Assembly (NCBI RefSeq): GCF_014692495.1
Contig: NZ_JACOIJ010000004.1
Span: 124,001 to 188,000, forward strand
Reading direction: 5' to 3'
From: Sphingobacterium litopenaei
GTDB lineage: Bacteria; Bacteroidota; Bacteroidia; Sphingobacteriales; Sphingobacteriaceae
DNA length: 64,000 nucleotides
Part shown: positions 55,832 through 62,890 of the stretch, piece by piece
Layout: each line of letters starts with the position of its first letter
Position numbering within the stretch: the stretch's first letter is position 1
Program-made: the position numbers and the translations under genes
Notes under the pieces: model-generated
Told to the model about the DNA's origin: nothing
What the model saw: only the letters and a program-made list of their open reading frames with translations
Database searches by the model: none

Positions 55832-56068
55832 ATGGCAAGAATCATTAAATTCGAAAAAAACGATTGTGCTCCATGCGCACAAGTGTCGGCGTACTTAGAC
55901 AGTAAGGGTATTTCGTATGAGACGATCAATCCATTTGATGAACCGGAGTTGGCTGTTAAGTTTAAAGTTCGCACTGTCCCTACAGTAATCGTTTTGGACG
56001 GTGAAGAAGTGAAGCACCGTGTGATCGGTTTCAAACCTCAAGAATTAGAAGAAGCTGTAGCTCAATAA
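55832..56068 (+). CDS. NrdH-like glutaredoxin/thioredoxin
   Basis: A 78-residue thioredoxin-fold protein with a CAPC redox pair at residues 12-15 (KNDCAPCAQVSAYLDSKGI), a cis-Pro VRTVPTVIV segment and a conserved Gly in VIGFKPQEL. Small redoxins of this kind reduce class Ib ribonucleotide reductase, and the gene lies directly before nrdI and nrdE. Standard NrdH has CVQC or CVMC and an SGFRP C-terminal motif; here the equivalent is IGFKP, so it is close but not canonical. It is probably the NrdE electron donor. Confidence 0.85.
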   Translation: MARIIKFEKNDCAPCAQVSAYLDSKGISYETINPFDEPELAVKFKVRTVPTVIVLDGEEVKHRVIGFKPQELEEAVAQ

Positions 56069-56093
56069 ATATTTATCATAAAACTATCTATTT

Positions 56094-56498
56094 ATGATAC
56101 TCTATTACGACTCAAAAACAGGAAATGTACAGCGCTTTATTGATAAAGTGGTACAAATTACTGGATGGACAGCGATTCGCATTCAAAAAGATATGCTTAT
56201 CGAAGAAGAAGGTCATTTGGTGACCTTTACGACCAATTTTGGTCAAATTCCAGCTATTACGGAAGATTTTGCATCTAAAAATAGTGCAAAGCTATATTCT
56301 GTAACTTCTAGCGGAAACCGCAATTGGGGTAGAAACTTCGGTGTAGCAGCAGACAAAGTAGCGGCACATTTTGAAATTCCGTTAGCATTCAAATTTGAGC
56401 TTTCGGGCACGATGGAAGATATTAATCAATTTATAGACATAATTAAGAATCAATACTATGATAGCAAACGAGGTAGCAAAAAACTGGATATTGCTTAA
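56094..56498 (+). CDS. nrdI: NrdI flavoprotein, class Ib RNR cofactor assembly
   Basis: A 134-residue flavodoxin-like protein: LYYDSKTGNVQRFIDKV forms the FMN phosphate loop, TTNFGQIPAI and TSSGNRNWGRNFGVAADKVA follow. NrdI supplies an oxidant (superoxide or peroxide) to assemble the Mn(III)-tyrosyl radical cofactor of NrdF. It lies 25 nt after the redoxin gene and overlaps nrdE by 41 bases, consistent with a co-translated set. Confidence 0.93.
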   Translation: MILYYDSKTGNVQRFIDKVVQITGWTAIRIQKDMLIEEEGHLVTFTTNFGQIPAITEDFASKNSAKLYSVTSSGNRNWGRNFGVAADKVAAHFEIPLAFKFELSGTMEDINQFIDIIKNQYYDSKRGSKKLDIA

Positions 56499-58563
56499 TA
56501 ATGAAATCATGATCAAACATGATGACGAGTACAGCTTGCATAAAGACAAGGAAGCTGTGCGCGCCTATTTCTTAGAGTATGTAAACAAGAATACGGTATT
56601 CTTTTACACACTTAAAGAAAAAGTTGATTATTTGATCGAACACAATTATTATATCAATTTCTACGAGTGGTTTACATTTGAAGACATGGAAAAGGTGTAC
56701 AATTATGTGTATGCTAAAAAATTCCGTTTTCAGTCTTTCATGGCAGCCTTCAAATTTTTCCAAAGTTATGCACTTCGTGATGACTCCGGAGAGAAATTCC
56801 TGGAGCGCTATGAAGACCGTGTTGTAGCGGTATCGTTGTTTTTAGCACGTGAAGAAGGTGTACAAAAAGCTATCGAGTATGCCGAAATCATGATTAATCA
56901 AGAATATCAGCCTGCTACCCCGACATTCTTGAATGCTGGTAAAAAACGTTCTGGTGAATTGGTTTCATGTTTCTTGGATGAAATCGGTGACAACTTGAAT
57001 GGTATTGGTTATGCTGTAGATTCTGCAATGAAATTATCATCTATCGGTGGTGGTGTTTCATTCAACATATCAAAAATCCGTGCACGCGGTGAAGCTATCA
57101 AAGGCGTAGACGGTCGCGCAGGAGGTGTACTTCCTATTATGAAAATCATGGAAGATACGTTCTCTTATGCCAACCAATTAGGTCAACGTCCTGGTGCTGG
57201 TGCGGTGTACTTAAATATTTTCCACTCGGACATCGAAGAATTCTTAGATTGTAAGAAAATCAACGTGGACGAGAAAGTACGTATCAAATCATTGTCTATT
57301 GGTATCATCGTTCCAGATAAGTTCATGGAATTGGCAGAGAAAGACGAGCCTTGTTACTTGATTTATCCACATACTGTAATGCAAGAGTATGGTCAGTATT
57401 TGGACGAAATGGATATGGATCAATGGTACGATGAGTTGATCACCAACCCGAACGTTAAGAAAAAGAAAATCAATGCGCGTCACTTATTAGTGAAAATTGC
57501 ACAGACACAAAAAGAGTCTGGATATCCCTATATTTTCTTCAAAGAGAACACAAACCGTGCACATGCATTAAATGGCATTGGTCGTGTAAAATTCTCTAAC
57601 CTTTGTACAGAGATCATGCAAGTATCTGAAGTTTCGGATATCGAAATCTATGGCAAAGAAGACACGATCCGTTACGGTATCTCCTGTAACTTAGGTTCGT
57701 TGAATATTGCTACTGTAATGGACAACAAGCGTATCAAAGAATCTGTGAAAACAGCTATGCGTGCATTAACGGTAGTAACAGATGTAACAGATATCGCTAT
57801 GGTACCTTCGATCGCCAAAGCCAACAGAGAATTACACTCTGTAGGTTTGGGGGCAATGAACTTACATGGCTTCCTAGCAAAAAGCTTTATCATGTACGAA
57901 TCTCGCGAAGCTTTAGACTTTGCGAATACATTCTTCATGATGATGAACTACTATTCTTTGGAAGCTTCTATGGAGATTGCTAAAGAGCGTGGACGTACTT
58001 TCGTAGGTTTCGAAAAATCAGATTATGCATCAGGAGCATATTTTGACAAATACTTAGAAAGAGATTACTTACCACAAACGGACAAAGTAAAAGAACTGTT
58101 TGAAGGATTGCACATTCCTACAATTGAAGATTGGAACAATCTGAAAGCACAAGTACAAGAACATGGTATTTATCATGCTTACCGCTTGGCTATCGCTCCT
58201 AACCAATCTACTTCATACATTATGAACGCTACGGCATCGGTAATGCCAATTGTGGATATCATCGAAGTACGTGAATATGGAGATAGTACTACATACTACC
58301 CTATGCCTTACTTGACAAATGACAATTACTTTTACTTCAAGTCAGCATACGATATGGATCAAATGAAAGTATTGAAACTGATTTCAGTAATCCAACGCCA
58401 CATCGACCAAGGTGTATCTACTATTTTGCACACGAATTCAAAAGATTCGACTCGTGATTTAGCGAAATATTATATTTATGCGCATAAATTGGGCTTGAAA
58501 TCATTATACTATACCCGTACACGCAAGTCTTCGATCGATGAGTGTATCTCATGTTCAGCATAA
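56458..58563 (+). CDS. nrdE: Class Ib ribonucleotide reductase, large subunit
   Basis: A 701-residue catalytic subunit. The start at 56458 is supported by the N-terminal VAKNWILLNNEIM segment found in NrdE proteins, although it overlaps nrdI by 41 nt. Motifs are ATPTFLNAGKKRSGELVSCFLDEIGD (redox Cys in SCF), SCNLGSLNIATVM (second redox Cys and radical-site region), VGLGAMNLHGFL, APNQSTSYIMNATASVMPI and a C-terminal tail ending CISCSA (Cys pair re-reduced by the redoxin). It has no N-terminal ATP cone, as expected for class Ib. Confidence 0.96.
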   Translation: MIANEVAKNWILLNNEIMIKHDDEYSLHKDKEAVRAYFLEYVNKNTVFFYTLKEKVDYLIEHNYYINFYEWFTFEDMEKVYNYVYAKKFRFQSFMAAFKFFQSYALRDDSGEKFLERYEDRVVAVSLFLAREEGVQKAIEYAEIMINQEYQPATPTFLNAGKKRSGELVSCFLDEIGDNLNGIGYAVDSAMKLSSIGGGVSFNISKIRARGEAIKGVDGRAGGVLPIMKIMEDTFSYANQLGQRPGAGAVYLNIFHSDIEEFLDCKKINVDEKVRIKSLSIGIIVPDKFMELAEKDEPCYLIYPHTVMQEYGQYLDEMDMDQWYDELITNPNVKKKKINARHLLVKIAQTQKESGYPYIFFKENTNRAHALNGIGRVKFSNLCTEIMQVSEVSDIEIYGKEDTIRYGISCNLGSLNIATVMDNKRIKESVKTAMRALTVVTDVTDIAMVPSIAKANRELHSVGLGAMNLHGFLAKSFIMYESREALDFANTFFMMMNYYSLEASMEIAKERGRTFVGFEKSDYASGAYFDKYLERDYLPQTDKVKELFEGLHIPTIEDWNNLKAQVQEHGIYHAYRLAIAPNQSTSYIMNATASVMPIVDIIEVREYGDSTTYYPMPYLTNDNYFYFKSAYDMDQMKVLKLISVIQRHIDQGVSTILHTNSKDSTRDLAKYYIYAHKLGLKSLYYTRTRKSSIDECISCSA

Positions 58564-58581
58564 CCTAAAATTTTATACATC

Positions 58582-58619
58582 ATATGAATAAGCTAAATCT
58601 TTAGCTTATTCATATTTTT
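58582..58619 (+). terminator. Terminator-like hairpin between nrdE and nrdF
   Basis: ATATGAATAAGCTAAA and its exact inverse (58582-58597 with 58600-58615) form an almost uninterrupted 16-bp palindrome followed by TTTT. It sits 18 nt after nrdE, in front of nrdF, and could set the nrdE:nrdF transcript ratio. Confidence 0.7.
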
Positions 58620-58651
58620 GACTTTTTACTATTAATTTTTGACTTCAAATA

Positions 58652-59638
58652 ATGAGTAAGCAATATACGGCCGTAAATTGGAATACGCCAGACAATGATT
58701 ATGCATTAATGTTCTGGGAACAGAATATTAAACAATTCTGGATTGATACCGAATACATTCCTTCAAAAGATATCGACAGCTGGAAAGGTCTTAGCTGGGA
58801 TATGAAAGAGTGTTACAAAAAAGCTTTAGGTGGATTGACTTTATTGGATACGCTACAAAGTCATACGGGTATGCCTAAAATCATTGATCATATCACCTCT
58901 TTACAAAACAAAGCTGTATTGTCTTATATGTGTATGATGGAAGCTATCCACGCCAAATCATACTCTACAATCTTTACGACTGTATCCACTACAAACGAAA
59001 TCAACGATGTATTTGGTTGGGTATCGCAAAACAAATTCTTGCAATATAAAGCTTCTACTATCGACCAATATTACCGTGCTATTGACAAAGAAAATCCTTC
59101 GGATGAAGAATTATTCATGGCTTTAGGTGCTTCGGTATTGTTAGAGTCATTCTTGTTCTATTCTGGATTCTTCTTACCATTATGGTTGTGTGGTCAAGGA
59201 CAAATGGTTGCTTCTGCAGATATCATCAAAAAAATTGTAGCAGACGAATCTATCCATGGTGTTTTCGTAGGATTAATTGCACAAGAAGTATTCGCTAAAC
59301 TGCCAAACAAAGAAGAAGTAAAAGAGAAGTTCTTGAAATTACTAAACGACTTGTACGAGAACGAAATCAAATACACAGAAGAATTATATACAGTAGTAGG
59401 TTTGACTTCTGAAGTAAAAGAATACGTTCGTTACAATGGTAATAAAGCTTTGATGAACCTAGGTTTCGAGCCTATCTTCGACGTAAAACAAGTCAACCCT
59501 ATTGTATTGAACGGTTTGAATACGGATACGACACAACATGATTTTTTCTCCAAGAAATCCACTAACTACGAGAAAGCAACTGAAATTGTCCATCTGATGC
59601 ATGATGACTTTGATATGGATGCTTCCGTAGATATTTAA
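58652..59638 (+). CDS. nrdF: Class Ib ribonucleotide reductase, small (radical) subunit
   Basis: A 328-residue ferritin-like protein. Metal ligands appear in SWDMKECYKKALGGLTLLD, MMEAIHAKSYSTIF (ExxH, with the candidate radical Tyr in SYS), LLESFLFYSGFF and VADESIHGVFVGLIAQE (ExxH). The NrdI partner and the class Ib NrdE indicate a manganese or iron tyrosyl-radical cofactor. A weak repeat-like TTTTGACTTTTTACT leader precedes it. A strong terminator follows. Confidence 0.96.
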   Translation: MSKQYTAVNWNTPDNDYALMFWEQNIKQFWIDTEYIPSKDIDSWKGLSWDMKECYKKALGGLTLLDTLQSHTGMPKIIDHITSLQNKAVLSYMCMMEAIHAKSYSTIFTTVSTTNEINDVFGWVSQNKFLQYKASTIDQYYRAIDKENPSDEELFMALGASVLLESFLFYSGFFLPLWLCGQGQMVASADIIKKIVADESIHGVFVGLIAQEVFAKLPNKEEVKEKFLKLLNDLYENEIKYTEELYTVVGLTSEVKEYVRYNGNKALMNLGFEPIFDVKQVNPIVLNGLNTDTTQHDFFSKKSTNYEKATEIVHLMHDDFDMDASVDI

Positions 59639-59666
59639 GAAATTTTATATAATAAAGCGATTTTTT

Positions 59667-59702
59667 AAACTCCCTTTCAGAAATTCTGGAAGGGAGTTTT
59701 TT
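59667..59702 (+). terminator. Rho-independent terminator after nrdF
   Basis: AAACTCCCTT/AAGGGAGTTT extended by a further four pairs (14 bp with one G-T wobble, 5-nt loop), followed by T. Confidence 0.9.
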
Positions 59703-59888
59703 ATACAAGAAAATGCAATGTCACTTGGTTATTCTACCTAAACAATAAATTAATTATCAAAGAGATAGAAAGAATAATAAAGGATTATAAAAAGTAAAAC
59801 ACAAATGTTAAAATTAAAAACAATTGCTGTAAAATTATTACCTTAGATAACAACTGAATACAGTTGCACTAACATTCATAAAAATTAT

Positions 59889-61403
59889 ATGAGAAGAATT
59901 TTATATGTTATACCTTTTCTGTTTTTGCTAGCATTAAGCTGTGAAAAGGATAATACCTCTCCTACAAAGGCTGATACAGATCAAGAGATTATTAAAAATT
60001 GGGATAAATCTCCAGAAGCGTATCTAAGAGATTCCACATTGTATCTAACAAAATTATTGTCCTTATGGCAAGAAAGCATTGTGCCATCCAATATCAATGA
60101 CATTCTAGACACCGTAAAAGTAAGACGGATTACCAAAGATTATGACAAGGCTGAAGATCTTTTAGATTACCTAATTGGACTTACTCCAAAAGATTCCAAA
60201 GGACAACCCTATGACAGATTTAGCTTCTTGGATAGACAAGGTGCTGTAGCAGAAGAAATTCAAGAAGGCACAGGCACAAGTTATGGTATATATGTATTAT
60301 ACCTGCAAACAGCCGAATCCGCTAAAGACAATAACAATGCGGATCTATATGTAAGAATGTTGGATTTAAATTCACCTGCGTATGTTGCCGGATTACGAAG
60401 GGGTGATAGAATATTAAGTATTAATGGAAATACAAAATACGATTATAACACTCAAAAAGCTCAGAATTTCAAGGGAATTAATGATGCACTAAATTCCAAT
60501 TCTATGAATGTCAAGTGGCAGAAACCGAATGGCGAAATTATAGAAAAAACAATTACTCAAGCTAAATATAATATCAATCCTATTTTAAGTACTTGGGTTA
60601 AAGATATTGAAGGCAAAAAGGTAGGTTATTTTGCTTTTAGTTCATTTATCAGTATACTCAGCAATCAGGGACAATTAAACTCTTTATATACCAGTCTTCA
60701 AAATCTGTTTAATAGCTACGAAACACAAGGGGTATCAGAGCTCATCATAGATTTACGTTACAATGGTGGAGGATCAACCTATACTGCTGAATATTTAGCT
60801 AATAAACTTGCCCCTGCTGCTGCGACAGGAAAAAGAATGTACTATTATAAACTAAATCCTATTGTACAGGAAGAACTGGCAGAAGATTTTAAGCCGGTTG
60901 ATTTCAACAAATTTGGAAATCTTAATTTAACTAAAGTTTATTTCTTAGTGACAAGTTCTACGGCATCAGCAAGTGAACTGTTAATTAATTCATTGAAACC
61001 CTACTTGAATGTTCAAATCATAGGATCTGAAAATACTTACGGCAAACCGGTTGGATTCTGGGGTATTCCTATTGGTAAAAAAGGAGCACAGGCTGATATT
61101 TATGTCACTTCTTTCCAAATGTTTAATGCCGACAATTACGGAAATTACTTCGAAGGCCTTGTTCCAAATAAACTGACTAGAGAAGATTTCCTGAAAGATT
61201 TCGGAGATGTGGAAGAAGGATTTATTGCAGAAGCAATTTACCATATTAAAAATGGATCGTATTCTACAGCGACCCGTTCTGCTGTTTCCGCAAAAGATGC
61301 ACAACGAATTAACAATACTCATCTATTAAAATCTATTCAAAGCAATAGAGCAACAGACGCTGGTATGTTTAAGTTCGGCAAAGAAAAGATCAAATTAAAA
61401 TAA
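59889..61403 (+). CDS. PDZ-containing S41 C-terminal processing protease, lipoprotein
   Basis: A 504-residue lipoprotein (MRRILYVIPFLFLLALSC, lipidated Cys at 18). After an N-terminal helical part comes a PDZ domain (about 140-215; LDLNSPAYVAGLRRGDRILSINGN) and an S41 protease domain: ELIIDLRYNGGGSTYTAEYL, VYFLVTSSTASASELLINSL with the nucleophile Ser in the TASASE stretch, and GSENTYGKPVG with the general-base Lys. It resembles Bacteroidota Tsp/Prc-like peptidases of the cell surface or periplasm. It is a single-gene unit, bounded by terminators. Confidence 0.88.
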   Translation: MRRILYVIPFLFLLALSCEKDNTSPTKADTDQEIIKNWDKSPEAYLRDSTLYLTKLLSLWQESIVPSNINDILDTVKVRRITKDYDKAEDLLDYLIGLTPKDSKGQPYDRFSFLDRQGAVAEEIQEGTGTSYGIYVLYLQTAESAKDNNNADLYVRMLDLNSPAYVAGLRRGDRILSINGNTKYDYNTQKAQNFKGINDALNSNSMNVKWQKPNGEIIEKTITQAKYNINPILSTWVKDIEGKKVGYFAFSSFISILSNQGQLNSLYTSLQNLFNSYETQGVSELIIDLRYNGGGSTYTAEYLANKLAPAAATGKRMYYYKLNPIVQEELAEDFKPVDFNKFGNLNLTKVYFLVTSSTASASELLINSLKPYLNVQIIGSENTYGKPVGFWGIPIGKKGAQADIYVTSFQMFNADNYGNYFEGLVPNKLTREDFLKDFGDVEEGFIAEAIYHIKNGSYSTATRSAVSAKDAQRINNTHLLKSIQSNRATDAGMFKFGKEKIKLK

Positions 61404-61451
61404 TATAAAACAAAAACAGGACTTAAAATAAGTCCTGTTTTTGTTTTATAT
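61404..61451. terminator. Bidirectional terminator between S41 protease and Dabb genes
   Basis: A 22-bp inverted repeat with core AACAGGACTT/AAGTCCTGTT, a 5-nt loop and T-runs on both strands serves the two converging genes; its arms reach into both stop regions. Confidence 0.9.
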
Positions 61452-61874
61452 ATCCAATACTTCTGTATCTCTCACCTGCACTTTTGTCCAATATTTACTG
61501 TATTTCGCCGCGGCCTCAGTATGTATAGGATGCGTTTCATAGACATTGATATCTGCGAGTTCTTCAAAAACAACAGTAATACTATAAGAGAATGAATTAT
61601 CTACAACCGATCGAGGATTCGTCCCAGCGGGTTTTCCTGTAGTAAAAGATTGAATACCAGGAACTGTTTTTAGAATTTTAAAAAATTCTAAAAAATCCTT
61701 TTCCTCCTCTGCTGTAATCCCCTCCTTAAGCCAAAAATAAACTTGGTGTATTATATTACCTGATTTCATAGTGTTTCCCTTCTCTTCGTTAGGATTACTG
61801 GAAACTGTACAAGAGGCTAATACGCTTGTAGATATGCCTGCGATACCAGCACCAAGAAAAAATCTTCTTTTCAT
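61446..61874 (-). CDS. Exported Dabb-domain (stress-responsive A/B barrel) protein
   Basis: A 142-residue protein whose N-terminus KRRFFLGAGIAGISTSVLASC combines a twin-Arg-like start with a lipobox Cys near residue 22. The rest is one Dabb domain: IIHQVYFWLKEGITAEEEKDFLEFFKIL, VPGIQSFTTGKPAG and SITVVFEELADINVYETHPIHTEAA. Dabb proteins are dimeric ferredoxin-like barrels; functions are mostly unknown. Export is unusual for the domain but seen in Bacteroidota. Anchoring in the membrane facing the periplasm is inferred. Confidence 0.8.
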   Translation of the reverse strand: MKRRFFLGAGIAGISTSVLASCTVSSNPNEEKGNTMKSGNIIHQVYFWLKEGITAEEEKDFLEFFKILKTVPGIQSFTTGKPAGTNPRSVVDNSFSYSITVVFEELADINVYETHPIHTEAAAKYSKYWTKVQVRDTEVLDI

Positions 61875-61935
61875 AAATTAAAATTTAGAATCACATTAGG
61901 TAGTTCATTTACAACAAGATAGTAAATATATTACG

Positions 61936-62592
61936 TTATACAATAAGTTGAAGAAGATTTGACAAATCTTCGATTAGATACTTCGCAACAGCAAGTCTTT
62001 GACGCTCCGTAGTGTGCTTGGAAACCGCAACACAAGTTAATCCAGCTGCTGTAGCCGATGTAAAACCTGTAATCGTGTCTTCTACAGCTATTATTTGTTC
62101 TTTTGTAAGACCTAATTTCTGTGTAGCCAACTCATAAGGTTCTGGATTAGGCTTTGGATTTTCAACGAGTTCCCTTGTAATAAAAAATTCAAAATAATCG
62201 AGTAATTCATGATGCCCTAAAACTGTATCTACTGTCGTTGTATAACTGGATGTGACTAACGCCATACGCAAACCCTTTTGTCGTAAATTTTCTAAGGTTT
62301 CTTTCGCGAAAGGCATTAATCGAATTGTAGTCATATCCGATTTCGCATAATTGGCTCTCGTGGCAGTCCACATAAATTCTTCCGTAGTCTCAATACCAAA
62401 TTGATCTTTCAAAAATCCAACATTACGGACTAAGGTGTGTCCAGCAAAATTCTTCAACCAATCATCGAAAGTAATATGTAAGTCGAATTCATCGGATAGT
62501 ATTGGTGCCCAATTACTGTAGTAAAAATATTCTGAATCTATTAATGTGCCATCCAAATCAAATAATACGGCTTTTACGGTAGATGCTATCAT
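61936..62592 (-). CDS. HAD-superfamily phosphatase, beta-phosphoglucomutase-like
   Basis: A 218-residue protein with HAD motif I VLFDLDGTLIDSEYFYYSNW (nucleophile Asp in DLDGT), motif II region LVTSSYTTTV, motif III Lys in ENPKPNPEPYELA and motif IV IIAVEDTITGF. The helical cap follows motif I, as in subclass IA enzymes such as beta-phosphoglucomutase and sugar phosphatases. Without a conserved sugar-binding signature the substrate remains open. It is transcribed away from the structured element at 62693-62832. Confidence 0.88.
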   Translation of the reverse strand: MIASTVKAVLFDLDGTLIDSEYFYYSNWAPILSDEFDLHITFDDWLKNFAGHTLVRNVGFLKDQFGIETTEEFMWTATRANYAKSDMTTIRLMPFAKETLENLRQKGLRMALVTSSYTTTVDTVLGHHELLDYFEFFITRELVENPKPNPEPYELATQKLGLTKEQIIAVEDTITGFTSATAAGLTCVAVSKHTTERQRLAVAKYLIEDLSNLLQLIV

Positions 62593-62660
62593 AGGACTAA
62601 AGTTCGCAAAATATATCGTGAAATAGCACCATGCAATATGGATTTATTGTAAATAAAGAA

Positions 62661-62681
62661 GAGGCTGTCTCCAACGGCCTC
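62661..62681 (-). terminator. Terminator-like hairpin downstream of the intron-like element
   Basis: On the minus strand GAGGC-c-GT / AC-a-GCCTC forms a stem with a 5-nt loop, followed by TTCTTTATTT. It lies 11 nt past the 140-nt structured element. Confidence 0.55.
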
Positions 62682-62692
62682 ATTCGATTTCT

Positions 62693-62832
62693 GTGCGTCA
62701 GGCCAGAGATTTACCGCCGGCTTCCTTCAGATTCCCCCTCGCGAAGGACACCCTTGCCTTAAGTTAACGTTTCCCACTATCAAGGCACGTTCGGGACTTA
62801 CACCCTAGAGTTCACGCCCATGCCGGACGCAC
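62693..62832 (-). ncRNA. Group II intron domain-I-like RNA element without ORF
   Basis: On the minus strand this 140-nt sequence begins GTGCGTCCGGCATGGGCGTG and continues with AGGGTGTAAGTCCC, GGCAAGGGTGTCC and GGAATCTGAAGGAAGCCGGC, all reminiscent of the 5' part (domain I) of bacterial group II introns, whose 5' consensus is GUGYG. Instead of continuing into the rest of domain I, it ends GGCCTGACGCAC, which pairs with its own 5' end (GTGCGTC with GACGCAC, then GGC/GCC). Internal stems (GTGCCTT/AAGGCA, CCTTCGCGAGG) are visible. There is no reverse transcriptase nearby. It is GC-richer than its surroundings. It may be a degenerate intron fragment or a domesticated structured RNA. Confidence 0.6.
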
Positions 62833-62834
62833 AT

Positions 62835-62873
62835 AAAAAATGCTATCTCAATCACTTGAAATAGCATTTTTTT
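62835..62873. terminator. Hairpin terminator after the GMC oxidoreductase gene
   Basis: AAAAAATGCTAT/ATAGCATTTTTT (12 bp) with an inner TCAA/TTGA pair lies 17 nt past the minus-strand stop at 62891 and would work in both directions. Confidence 0.85.
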
Positions 62874-62890
62874 CTTTAAAAATAAAATTT

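Noticed and set aside
56509-58563. Later start of nrdE at ATG 56509
   Set aside because: It would remove the conserved WILLNNEIM-type N-terminus; overlap with nrdI is common in this gene set.
62693-62832. Reading the GC-rich 140-nt element as a short protein gene
   Set aside because: The sequence shows RNA-type terminal complementarity and stops in several frames, so a structured RNA explains it better.
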